A stretch of DNA of 6,824 bases from Alphaproteobacteria bacterium (lineage in GTDB: Bacteria > Pseudomonadota > Alphaproteobacteria > UBA3830), in assembly GCA_025998735.1 (NCBI GenBank), contig BNWJ01000071.1, positions 1 through 6,824 of the forward strand. The letters run 5' to 3'. A model generated the notes under the pieces. It was not told where the DNA came from, searched no databases, and saw only the letters and a list, made by a program, of their open reading frames with translations. The position numbers and the translations under genes were made by a program. Positions 1-6,190 of the stretch are shown piece after piece. Numbering within the stretch: position 1 is the first letter of the stretch; each line of letters opens with the position of its first letter.

Positions 1-394
1 TGATGCTGTAGTTGTCGTACCCGCATTGCCACCAACAGTGATGTCTTTCCCGTCAGAAGTCTCCGCTGGCTTCGTCGTCGTTGTATCTGTCTTATGATCT
101 TCACTACCGTCTGATGCTCGGAGTGTAAGCACCCCGTCCTTACCCTGGATATAACGTTGGCCAGGAACACAAGACGTTATATGGAACGTTCCTGGCTTAG
201 CATAGTTACGATAAGTATATTCACCAATAGTGATCTCTTTCCGGGCAGAACGCTCCTCCGGCTGTGTTGATGCTGTAGTTGTCGTACCCGCATTGCCACC
301 AACAGTGATGTCTTTCCCGTCAGAAGTCTCCGCTGGCTTCGTCGTCGTTGTATCTGTCTTATGATCTTCACTACCGTCTGATGCTCGGAGTGTA
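1..394 (-). repeat. Perfect 127-bp direct repeat, 267-bp period, inside the secreted protein gene
   Basis: Positions 1-127 and 268-394 are identical base for base, offset by 267 bp, which is 89 codons, so the frame is kept. Identity stops abruptly at 128/395. The left copy reaches the window edge, so the true repeat may be longer and more copies may follow. Perfect identity, including synonymous positions, points to recent duplication or ongoing homogenisation. Confidence 0.97.
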
Positions 395-462
395 GTACAG
401 ACTCCAGATAGTGCAAATGACATCATTGTCATGGCACAGACGCTACATATCATGTTTTTCAT
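1..462 (-). CDS. Secreted Thr-rich tandem-repeat protein, C-terminus missing
   Basis: An open frame of 154 codons starts at ATG 462-460 and runs off the left edge without a stop, so only the N-terminal part is present. An AGGAGG lies 4 nt before this ATG, which favours it over the next ATG at 453. Residues 4-21 form a hydrophobic, Met/Cys-containing signal sequence. It is not a canonical lipobox, because Val precedes Cys22. Export is therefore likely, but lipidation is not supported. The mature part repeats: residues 24-65 recur exactly as 113-154. The segment between (66-112) holds a Tyr-containing block with one Cys and ends in KDGVL. Runs of Thr (TTTT) look like flexible linkers. A weaker internal echo is GKDITVGG versus RKEITIGE. 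I do not recognise the family. A surface or periplasmic repeat protein is a reasonable guess from the signal sequence and repeats only. Confidence 0.8.
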   Translation of the reverse strand, partial: MKNMICSVCAMTMMSFALSGVCTTLRASDGSEDHKTDTTTTKPAETSDGKDITVGGNAGTTTTASTQPEERSARKEITIGEYTYRNYAKPGTFHITSCVPGQRYIQGKDGVLTLRASDGSEDHKTDTTTTKPAETSDGKDITVGGNAGTTTTAS

Positions 463-492
463 TTTTCCTCCTGTATATAAAAACATGCAACA

Positions 493-522
493 ATTATATA
501 CCAAGAAGGAATAAAAAGTCAA
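493..522 (-). promoter_or_regulatory. Sigma70-type promoter of the tandem-repeat gene
   Basis: On the minus strand, TTGACT (522-517) and a perfect TATAAT (498-493) are separated by 18 bp. The predicted start of transcription is near 486. This leaves a leader of about 24 nt that carries the AGGAGG ribosome-binding site. It is the most consensus-like -10 element in the window and lies outside the transporter-porin operon, beyond its terminator. Confidence 0.75.
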
Positions 523-559
523 GAGAAAAGCGCTTTTTTAAAAATATATATAAAAAATC

Positions 560-592
560 TGATGATGTTTTTGCGAAAATAACAGATCATCA
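560..592. promoter_or_regulatory. Inverted repeat upstream of the left promoter, possible operator
   Basis: TGATGAT (560-566) and ATCATCA (586-592) form a 7-bp inverted repeat with a 19-bp gap, about 40 bp upstream of the -35 box at 517-522. The location suits an activator site, but the arms are short and AT-rich, so chance is possible. The rest of 523-640 is AT-rich and shows no gene. Confidence 0.2.
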
Positions 593-640
593 ATGGCACA
601 ATTTTGGATAAGGTTTAGAAGCTAAATGTGCATAAATATG

Positions 641-669
641 AAAAAAGCCTCTAAATTACAGAGGCTTTT
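641..669 (-). terminator. Intrinsic terminator after the porin gene
   Basis: On the minus strand the stem AAAAGCCTCT/AGAGGCTTTT encloses a 7-nt loop and is followed by a T run (646-641). It begins about 10 nt after the porin stop codon. A-rich sequence on the other side means it could also act on plus-strand transcripts. It closes the transporter-porin unit and separates it from the tandem-repeat gene. Confidence 0.9.
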
Positions 670-678
670 CTTTTAAAG

Positions 679-2007
679 CTAGAGATTGATTTTTGTTCCA
701 ATCACATAGACATTCGCTTGGTTTATTCCAGTTGTAGATAGCTTGCAAGCTGCTCCGTAGGCTTGAGCTCTTGCACATGTGCTCGTTGAGATGTGATCAT
801 ACTCCGCGTATAGACTTATGGTTTTATTGACTTCGTACTCTGTTGCCAGTGTGACGATGTCCGCATTAGACTTTTCGGTGTCAGAGAATTTTACGATGGA
901 CTTAAAATATGCGGCTGAAAACGTAAGTTTATCAAACGCATAAGCTGCCCCGATGGAATAAATCTTTCCGGCATCGGCGCCTGGTTTTAGACCGACTTCA
1001 TGATCACCAAAAGTGTACTTCTTGGATTCATCAAAAGTAGTTATATCAGCCGTCGCATAACGTTGAGACCGTAGAGATTTTCCGCAATCTGTGTACCCCA
1101 AAGATAGCTTGAATTTCTCGTAGCCGATTGTGGCTCCAATGTTGTAGGCTCTGACATTGCTTACTTTTTTATCGTCGCTAATGCCGGATTTCCCCTTTCC
1201 AATCCACATGGCGGCGGCAATTTTGGCGTTAAATCCATCAGACTTCCCAAATTCATACGCAACTCCTGCGGTAATTATGTTTTTCGAATAGGCAGTACGC
1301 ATGCCTGGAAAATTCGCTCTTTCATCGCTGATTTCAGTGCTACCAGGCTTTGGATGAAGTGTCTTGAATAAAGCGGTATCACGACTGTCAGGCGTAAAGG
1401 ACAAGCCAAACGTAAATCCAGAAATATTTGGAGACAAGTAAACTATTTTCGCCGCTCTGCCATCATTAAACATGAATCCGGTATCCACAATTGAACCAGC
1501 GGACTCGTTATAGAACAACCCTAGATTTCCGCTGTCTGCTCCTCCATATCCAACTAAAGAGTCGCCACAACAAATACTGAACAAATTGGCTGCAGTTTTT
1601 GTATAGCCGATCTTCAGGGTTCCAAATTTCTCAGATCCCAGGAAAAGGCTCGAATATCTTAGAATTGGACTTCCACCTTTAATTATGGCTGAGCAGGTTC
1701 TAACTCCAATGTCAAATCCATACGAGCATTCATCAACCTTGCCGCAATATTTTAAACCGACATCTCCTTCCAACATAGATTCGGCTTCATCATTACTGCC
1801 TTTCACATCTTGACTTACGTAAAGCGAGGTGAAATTCAAGCATCCACTAATAGTAAATGGACAGTCTATTTCAGCTTCCTTAAATTTGTCGTTGATGATC
1901 TCATGTAACAACTTATCGTCATTGGGCTTTTTTGCATCTTTGTTCTCTGCTTCCAAAATATTTGCAACTGAAAACAACGATAAAAACACCATTTCTCTTA
2001 GATTCAT
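679..2007 (-). CDS. Gram-negative porin, cysteine-rich
   Basis: This is a 442-residue outer-membrane beta-barrel protein of the general porin type (Porin_4/OmpC-like), which would let small solutes diffuse passively into the periplasm. Residues 1-20 form a signal peptide with likely cleavage after LEA20. Family-like segments are RYSSLFLGSEKFGTLKIG (117-134), SPNISGFTFGLSF (192-204), and alternating polar/hydrophobic strands near 350-370 and 386-405. The start at ATG 2007 has an AGGA about 9 nt upstream. Two oddities stand out. There are ten Cys (49, 56, 88, 94, 105, 146, 147, 308, 411, 421), whereas most porins have almost none. The chain ends in Asn-Leu rather than the usual terminal Phe of the beta signal. 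It starts 60 nt after the permease stop with no terminator between them, so co-transcription is likely. Its link to aromatic uptake is inferred from position only. Confidence 0.88.
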   Translation of the reverse strand: MNLREMVFLSLFSVANILEAENKDAKKPNDDKLLHEIINDKFKEAEIDCPFTISGCLNFTSLYVSQDVKGSNDEAESMLEGDVGLKYCGKVDECSYGFDIGVRTCSAIIKGGSPILRYSSLFLGSEKFGTLKIGYTKTAANLFSICCGDSLVGYGGADSGNLGLFYNESAGSIVDTGFMFNDGRAAKIVYLSPNISGFTFGLSFTPDSRDTALFKTLHPKPGSTEISDERANFPGMRTAYSKNIITAGVAYEFGKSDGFNAKIAAAMWIGKGKSGISDDKKVSNVRAYNIGATIGYEKFKLSLGYTDCGKSLRSQRYATADITTFDESKKYTFGDHEVGLKPGADAGKIYSIGAAYAFDKLTFSAAYFKSIVKFSDTEKSNADIVTLATEYEVNKTISLYAEYDHISTSTCARAQAYGAACKLSTTGINQANVYVIGTKINL

Positions 2008-2020
2008 TTTATAATTCCTA

Positions 2021-2038
2021 TTACTACATTTACTACAT
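2021..2038 (-). repeat. Tandem 9-bp repeat in the porin leader
   Basis: TTACTACAT occurs twice back to back at 2021-2029 and 2030-2038, just upstream of the porin ribosome-binding site. On the transcript it reads ATGTAGTAA twice. It could bind a regulator or be simple slippage. A weak TAGACA lies upstream, but I see no convincing -10 partner, so I do not call a promoter here. Confidence 0.45.
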
Positions 2039-2067
2039 AAACATTTCTTTTTTCAGATGGATTTTGT

Positions 2068-2916
2068 CTATATCTTCATATGTTTGCCTCCATTCTGCAT
2101 TGCAATTACAATAAGAACTATACTTCCGGTAAAAAACTTTAGGTCAGATGGGGCCAGTCCAAATGATAAAGCTATCCCCTGAATCTGCTGATATACCAGG
2201 GCTCCCAGTAGTGGAGCAAGCAGCTGGCGATTCATTGTATGATTTCCCACAATGGCCTCGCCGATCATGAGACCGGCCAAACCATGGATGATAATTCCAA
2301 TTCCCATGCCAACATCCATATAGCTCTGTATCTGCACCATTAAACTACCTGCTAATCCAGCCAATCCTCCGGCTAAAAACAATCCTAGAATGGTATTCTG
2401 TTTTATGTCAATTCCCTGCTTCTCGGCGAAACTCGGATTTAGGCCAACGGCTCTGAATCTCAGTCCGCGATCGGTGCGCAGAAACAATGCCAGCGGCAAT
2501 ACCAACATAACCAATATTACGCAAAGCACCAAAATATTAATTAAAATGTTCTGGCCAAACAACCCTGCACAATCAAATAATGCGATATTTGGCTTCCCCA
2601 TAATACGCAGGTTCACACTATAGGCCATGGTGCTCAGAACAATTCCCGCTAGCATCGTATTAACACGGAATTTCAGATGAATAAGACTCGTGCAAATTCC
2701 CATTATTCCGGAGCATAGTATACTCAATAAAATTGCTGGCACCGGATGCAAGCCTATAGTCATACAAGTGGCGCATATTGCCCCCCCCAGAGGATACGAT
2801 CCCTCGGTTGTTAGATCTGCAAAATCCAAAAATCGAAATGGAATCATAATTCCGTAGGCAATAATCGACAGGATTAGACCCTGCAGTAGGCCATTTAGCA
2901 CTAAATCAATGGACAT
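2068..2916 (-). CDS. ABC importer permease, TrpY/COG4120 type
   Basis: The inner-membrane channel subunit of the importer, 282 residues, belongs to the BPD_transp_2 (branched-chain type) permease group. It is very hydrophobic, with several membrane helices. Typical COG4120 blocks are RFLDFADLTTEGSYPLGGA near the N-terminus and RGLRFRAVGLNP...GIDI in a cytoplasmic loop. Another is the late SYMDVGMGIGIIIHGLAGLMIGE segment, split here as SYMDVGMGIG then LAGLMIGE. I choose ATG 2916 rather than the longer frame from 2982: GGGAGGGG lies 3-4 nt upstream, and the extra N-terminal residues are charged and unlike the family. The gene overlaps the ATPase end by 11 bp, which suggests translational coupling. 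Family members are proposed to carry aromatic amino acids (TrpXYZ). Confidence 0.92.
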   Translation of the reverse strand: MSIDLVLNGLLQGLILSIIAYGIMIPFRFLDFADLTTEGSYPLGGAICATCMTIGLHPVPAILLSILCSGIMGICTSLIHLKFRVNTMLAGIVLSTMAYSVNLRIMGKPNIALFDCAGLFGQNILINILVLCVILVMLVLPLALFLRTDRGLRFRAVGLNPSFAEKQGIDIKQNTILGLFLAGGLAGLAGSLMVQIQSYMDVGMGIGIIIHGLAGLMIGEAIVGNHTMNRQLLAPLLGALVYQQIQGIALSFGLAPSDLKFFTGSIVLIVIAMQNGGKHMKI

Positions 2917-3646
2917 TTTCCCCTCCCGATAACAAGCTTTGGTCCTCATATTTATGGAATAGCGATAGCAGTGTCTTAGCATTTAGCTTCGCTTTTTCCT
3001 CTCCTCTAATATCAACAACTATTCTACCTTTGTGAAGCATAATCAAGCGATTTCCATATCTGATTGCATCTTCCATGTTGTGTGTAATCATCATGGTTGT
3101 AAGCTGCTGCTCAAGTACGGACTTGACCGTGTATTCCATCAACGTGACCTGCATCTTTGGATCCAGCGCAGACGTATGCTCATCCAGCAGTAGTATTTGC
3201 CCTCCGGAATTGATTGCCATGAGCGTCGCGATGGTCTGTCTTTGACCGCCGGACAGAGCTCCCAGCGGCTGATCGATATACTTCTCCAGACCAATATTCA
3301 GCGCCTCAATCTTTTTCATAACCTCTTTTTTGTAGCGGCTATAGAACGAGAATTTCGGCTTTTTATTTCTCATCTGACTTAGCGCAACGTTTTCCAATAG
3401 TGTCATGGCGGGAATTGTTCCCCTATTGACGTCCTGAACGACCTGCGAAATAAGTCCGCGACGCTTAATTTTGCCTGAATCAGGCTTATGTTCGCCGCTG
3501 ATTATCTTCAGCAATGTCGACTTTCCTGATCCATTAGCGCCGATAACCATACAGAAATCCTTTGGCTCTAGAGAGAAGTCTATCCCTTTTAGAACCGGCT
3601 CGAAAACCCCACTGAAGGATTTTGTTATATTATTTAACTGCAACAT
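2906..3646 (-). CDS. ABC importer ATPase, TrpZ/COG1101 type
   Basis: This is the cytoplasmic nucleotide-binding subunit that powers the importer, 246 residues, normal length. All motifs are intact: Walker A GANGSGKST (36-44), Q-loop Gln71, signature LSGGQ (131-135), Walker B ILLLDE (151-156, Asp155/Glu156), D-loop SALD (159-162) and switch His189. Start ATG 3646 lies only 13 nt after the upstream binding-protein stop, and the GAGGAG ribosome-binding site overlaps that stop region. The end overlaps the permease start. A single ATPase must therefore serve both binding proteins, unless a second set lies elsewhere in the genome. Confidence 0.95.
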   Translation of the reverse strand: MLQLNNITKSFSGVFEPVLKGIDFSLEPKDFCMVIGANGSGKSTLLKIISGEHKPDSGKIKRRGLISQVVQDVNRGTIPAMTLLENVALSQMRNKKPKFSFYSRYKKEVMKKIEALNIGLEKYIDQPLGALSGGQRQTIATLMAINSGGQILLLDEHTSALDPKMQVTLMEYTVKSVLEQQLTTMMITHNMEDAIRYGNRLIMLHKGRIVVDIRGEEKAKLNAKTLLSLFHKYEDQSLLSGGENVH

Positions 3647-3659
3647 GATGTTTTACTCC

Positions 3660-4628
3660 TCACTCCACTATTGTTACATTTTTAGGAATCGTTAGGCCGA
3701 ACTTTTCGGCTAGTTTCTTATTTACGAAGCACTGATGATCCCGAAGACTCGGGTAAACCGGCGCAACATTCTTTATATCGACGCCATTTAGCAGCTCGGC
3801 TACGAGTTTCCCGGCATTTTTACCGACGGACTCGTAATTTACTCCGAAACTTGCAAGTGCCAGACCATCACGCACCGCCTGCTCCTCCATATTGAACATT
3901 GGTATGTTCATTTTCTGGGACTCCGAAGCGATAATTGGCAATGCCGATTGTAGTCCGCTTGCTCCCACATAAATAAGATCTGCTTTTCCCTTTAGCTCCT
4001 GCATTCGGATGGGAATATCGCGCACCTGATCCACCGGAATTGCCAAAACCGACATGCCGACGGAAGAAGCCGCGGAGTGCATCATATTAACCAAAGTCAG
4101 GTCATTGCTGTCGGACGTCATATACAAAAGACCAACGGTTTTAGCCTGTGGCAATATGGTCTTGGCGAAAGTCAACAACGCGCCAAGGTCCTGCATGTCA
4201 GAGCTTCCGGTGACGTTTCCATCTGATTTATTTCTGTCTTTTATCAGTCCTGCATCGACAGGATCCGTTATGACGTTGTAAACCAGCGGGATATCGCTGA
4301 TTTTCCCCTTGGCGAATTGCGCAATTGGTGTGGCCATGAGAACCATAACCGCTGGCTTGCTATTCTTTACGCTCGCCACCATTTGCGGAATTAGCGCATG
4401 ATCGAAGCAAATATCCTTAATCTCATAGCGAACGGTTTTGCCTTCGATGAATCCCTGATCTGCAAGTTGCTTTTTGATTCCGACAATGGACGCCTCCATT
4501 GGGGGAATTGGGCCATAGCTAACAATGGCAACGAGCGGTATGTCATTTGTTTTTTTTATGCCGAGGACTAATGCAACAGCGGCGACGGTTAACGCAGCTG
4601 CAATAGCCAATAATGTCTTTCTATTCAT
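3660..4628 (-). CDS. Periplasmic binding protein, TrpX/ABC_sub_bind family, copy with the Phe-rich leader
   Basis: A 322-residue solute-binding protein (PF04392/COG2984) that captures substrate in the periplasm for the downstream ATPase and permease. An N-terminal hydrophobic stretch (about 5-24) acts as signal or anchor, with no lipobox. Family blocks are VAIVSYGP, FDHALIP, the hinge/ligand region VITDPV, GNVTGSSDMQ and ASFGVNYESVG. I choose ATG 4628 over the in-frame ATG 4640 because GGAG (4638-4635) lies 6 nt before it and the longer start would sit on the ribosome-binding site. It aligns without gaps to the copy at 5074-6042, roughly two thirds identical by eye. It differs around likely pocket segments (VYNVITDP versus VFHAITDP; GLLYMTSD versus GLLCLTSD). 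Aromatic amino acid binding is known for some relatives. Phe preference here is inferred from the leader peptide alone. Confidence 0.92.
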   Translation of the reverse strand: MNRKTLLAIAAALTVAAVALVLGIKKTNDIPLVAIVSYGPIPPMEASIVGIKKQLADQGFIEGKTVRYEIKDICFDHALIPQMVASVKNSKPAVMVLMATPIAQFAKGKISDIPLVYNVITDPVDAGLIKDRNKSDGNVTGSSDMQDLGALLTFAKTILPQAKTVGLLYMTSDSNDLTLVNMMHSAASSVGMSVLAIPVDQVRDIPIRMQELKGKADLIYVGASGLQSALPIIASESQKMNIPMFNMEEQAVRDGLALASFGVNYESVGKNAGKLVAELLNGVDIKNVAPVYPSLRDHQCFVNKKLAEKFGLTIPKNVTIVE

Positions 4629-4634
4629 GATGAA

Positions 4635-4747
4635 CTCCATATCTATATGCGAAACGTATCAGTGCGTCTTCTGGACGCGATCAAAAAAAATTTTAGTTTG
4701 GAAAATAGCTATTAATTGGCCTGGTGGCCAAAAAATACGATATGGAA
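4635..4747 (-). promoter_or_regulatory. SD/anti-SD pairing element, Phe leader
   Basis: On the transcript, UUCCAUAUC (4747-4739, inside the leader peptide between Phe codons) pairs with GAUAUGGAG (4643-4635). This gives 8 Watson-Crick pairs plus one G-U and covers the GGAG of the binding-protein gene. Skipping one G (4738) adds three more pairs with UAU (4737-4735) and AUA (4646-4644). Two small hairpins (4716-4731; GCGTC/GACGC at 4664-4678) would fold the RNA between the arms. Phe codons 39-40 (4735-4730) lie immediately downstream of the anti-SD, so a ribosome stalled there would cover it. Seen: the complementarity. Inferred: the switch. Confidence 0.6.
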
Positions 4748-4849
4748 GAAGAATGTAAACGACCATCGAGCGCAAATATTAGAAACGACAGACGACAAAG
4801 TAGATACAATGTCCCCCCTCTTCTCTAAAATTTTAATCGCTCCGGTCAT
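4712..4849 (-). CDS. Phe-rich leader peptide upstream of the binding protein
   Basis: A 45-residue ORF lies in the leader between the promoter and the binding-protein gene. Its C-terminal part reads ARWSFTFFFHIVFFGHQAN: six Phe and one Trp within 11 residues, much like known Phe attenuator peptides such as PheL. I choose ATG 4849 because the longer frame from 4918 would begin upstream of the transcription start. This ATG also aligns exactly with the start of the sister leader peptide (both have Glu-Lys at 9-10). The Shine-Dalgarno sequence is weak (GG-rich, no clear AGGAG), which lowers certainty. The stop lies in a conserved hairpin. The likely role is sensing Phe-tRNA supply by ribosome stalling in cis. 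The peptide itself probably has no function. Confidence 0.6.
   Translation of the reverse strand: MTGAIKILEKRGDIVSTLSSVVSNICARWSFTFFFHIVFFGHQAN
4716..4731 (-). other. Conserved stop-region hairpin, Phe leader
   Basis: TTGGCC (4716-4721) and GGCCAA (4726-4731) form a 6-bp stem with a TGGT loop, overlapping the last codons of the leader peptide. The sister leader has a hairpin at the same place with a different stem sequence. No T run follows directly, so it is not an intrinsic terminator. It may slow the ribosome or compact the RNA so that anti-SD and SD meet. Confidence 0.55.
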
Positions 4850-4873
4850 TCCGACACCATCAATAATTTCTCT

Positions 4874-4902
4874 ACCATACACCACTATTATCCCCCTGTC
4901 AA
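4874..4902 (-). promoter_or_regulatory. Promoter of the Phe-leader transporter operon
   Basis: TTGACA (4902-4897) and TATGGT (4879-4874) lie 17 bp apart on the minus strand. The predicted start is near 4867, about 18 nt before the leader-peptide ATG. It would give independent expression of the second binding protein, ATPase, permease and porin, in addition to any read-through from the upstream binding-protein gene. Confidence 0.7.
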
Positions 4903-4903
4903 G

Positions 4904-4916
4904 GTCCTTGCAGGAC
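4904..4916. promoter_or_regulatory. Inverted repeat abutting the -35 box
   Basis: GTCCT-TGC-AGGAC is a perfect 5-bp-arm inverted repeat directly upstream of the TTGACA at 4897-4902. A protein operator is possible. The sister promoter has no equivalent, so it is not part of the duplicated unit. Confidence 0.25.
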
Positions 4917-5014
4917 ATGCATTAATGCTATCGCTGCTACCTTCTGATACGTATGCGTGTGCCATCTTCCATGTCAAAGCTGCTTCAACAAAAATAAACG
5001 AATTCAACTTCTCA

Positions 5015-5052
5015 TTTTGAATGTGTATAGATGTCTCAGCAACATTTCAAAA
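5015..5052 (-). other. Intergenic hairpin after the first binding-protein gene
   Basis: TTTTGAATGT (5015-5024) pairs with ACATTTCAAAA (5042-5052), a 10-bp stem with one bulged A, 20-60 nt past the stop at 5074. No T run follows on the minus strand, so it is not a standard terminator. It might protect the 3' end of the upstream message. The rest of 4920-5073 shows no gene. Confidence 0.3.
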
Positions 5053-5073
5053 CTTTACTTACACTATAAAATA

Positions 5074-6042
5074 TTACTCCACAAAAGTTACTTTTGGGTT
5101 AATTTTAACTCCAAATTTTTCTGCCAATTTCTTATTTACGAAGCACCTATGATCCTGAAGCGTCGGGTAAATTGGTGCGACCGTCTTTATGTCGGCTCCC
5201 TTTAATAGCTTTGCCACGAGTTTCCCAGCATTTCTACCGACGGACTCATAATTTACACCAAAACTGGCAAGAGCAAGCCCCTTGCGCACCGACTGATCTT
5301 CCGTATCAAACACCGGTATGTTCATTTTCTGAGCTTCTGAAGCAATTGTTGGCATTGCCGCATGAAGCCCACTTGCCGCAACATATATGAAGTCGACTTT
5401 TCCCTTGAATTCCTGCATATGAGTTGGAACATCGCGGATATGATCCACTGGAATGGCCATGACCGACATGCCTCTCGAAGCAGTTGCGGCGCGCATCAAA
5501 TCAAGTAGTATTGCGTCGTTATTATCAGAAGTCAGACACAGAAGTCCAACTGTTTTAGCCTGAGGCAAAACAGACTTTGCAAAATCAAGTATCACGTCCA
5601 GATTTTGCATGTCAGAACTGCCGGTGACATTTCCATCCGATTGATTCCTGTTCTTTATGATTCCAGCGGCAACCGGATCCGTAATCGCATGAAAAACAAG
5701 CGGAATGTCGTGCACTTTTCCCTTGGCGAACAAAGCAAGTGGTGTGGCGACAACCACCATAACTTTTGGTTTCTGGTTTTTTAAAGCTGTTATCGTCTGC
5801 GGAATCAGCGCATGATCAAACGCAACGTCTTTAATCTCGAATCGAACCGTTTTGTTTTCTATAAAACCTTGTTCGGCCAATTCATCCTTGATTCCCTGTA
5901 TTGAGAGCTCCAAATCCTGCAGTGGACCGTAATTGGCAATCGCAACAATCGGCAAATCTTCCTTCTTCTTAAAATCGAAAAATGTCGCGGCAGCCGCACC
6001 TGCTACCCATGCGGCCATAATTAATGCGGTTCTTTTGTTCAT
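5074..6042 (-). CDS. Periplasmic binding protein, TrpX/ABC_sub_bind family, copy with the Tyr/Trp leader
   Basis: A 322-residue paralogue of the protein at 3660-4628, same length and no gaps. The N-terminus (MNKRTALIMAAWVAGAAAA) is a signal sequence with an Ala-rich cleavage region. Family blocks are VAIANYGP, FDHALIP, AITDPV, GNVTGSSDMQ and ASFGVNYESVG. I choose ATG 6042 over ATG 6054 because GGAG (6052-6049) lies 6 nt upstream and the longer start would lie inside that site. It has its own promoter and leader. It is not directly followed by an ATPase or permease, so it most likely delivers its ligand to the single downstream pair. The Tyr-Leu-Tyr-Trp ending of its leader peptide suggests a Tyr or Trp ligand. 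This is an inference from regulation, not from pocket residues. Confidence 0.9.
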   Translation of the reverse strand: MNKRTALIMAAWVAGAAAATFFDFKKKEDLPIVAIANYGPLQDLELSIQGIKDELAEQGFIENKTVRFEIKDVAFDHALIPQTITALKNQKPKVMVVVATPLALFAKGKVHDIPLVFHAITDPVAAGIIKNRNQSDGNVTGSSDMQNLDVILDFAKSVLPQAKTVGLLCLTSDNNDAILLDLMRAATASRGMSVMAIPVDHIRDVPTHMQEFKGKVDFIYVAASGLHAAMPTIASEAQKMNIPVFDTEDQSVRKGLALASFGVNYESVGRNAGKLVAKLLKGADIKTVAPIYPTLQDHRCFVNKKLAEKFGVKINPKVTFVE

Positions 6043-6047
6043 AGTAA

Positions 6048-6190
6048 GCTCCATATCTATATTTATTAAGTACCAGCGTTTTTAGAGGAATGAATTGTAA
6101 ATAACAAAACCGCCTTTTAGAACGCGAGGATAAAAAATTGTGAGTTTGGGTATATAATAATCGGCTTTAAAGCCAATACAGATATGGAGC
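6048..6190 (-). promoter_or_regulatory. SD/anti-SD pairing element, Tyr/Trp leader
   Basis: GCUCCAUAUCUGUAU on the transcript (6190-6176) is complementary to AUAUAGAUAUGGAGC (6062-6048) over 15 uninterrupted pairs, one of them G-U. The second arm contains the GGAG that serves ATG 6042. The first arm is the leader-peptide codons Ala-Pro-Tyr-Leu-Tyr, immediately before the Trp codon (6175-6173). A ribosome waiting at Tyr36 or Trp37 would cover the whole anti-SD arm. When no ribosome is there, the duplex would hide the start site. Confidence 0.7.
6161..6176 (-). other. Conserved stop-region hairpin, Tyr/Trp leader
   Basis: The transcript can form UUGGCU-UUAA-AGCCGA (6176-6161), a 6-bp stem with one U-G pair, spanning the leader-peptide stop (6169-6167). 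It holds the same place as the hairpin at 4716-4731 although the inner stem bases differ. No T run follows directly. Its outer bases touch the anti-SD arm, so the two structures may compete. Confidence 0.55.

Noticed and set aside
1..394. CRISPR-like array from the direct repeats
   Set aside because: The repeats are 127 bp, in frame and coding within a secreted protein.
2068..2982. Longer permease start at 2982
   Set aside because: It would overlap the ATPase by 77 bp and add a charged, non-family N-terminus. ATG 2916 has a strong Shine-Dalgarno.
4681..4735. Transcription attenuator (Rho-independent terminator) in the Phe leader
   Set aside because: The GGCC hairpin is separated from the T run by more than 20 nt and the only stem next to the T run is 4-5 A-U pairs. 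The sister leader has no equivalent stem, whereas SD pairing is present in both.
4635..4867. T-box riboswitch, as known for trpXYZ in Firmicutes
   Set aside because: No T-box sequence or specifier-loop architecture is visible, and the leader carries a coding peptide instead.
4712..4918. 68-residue ORF starting at 4918
   Set aside because: Its first 23 codons contain the -10 element, so the transcript would start inside it. The aligned start at 4849 is preferred.
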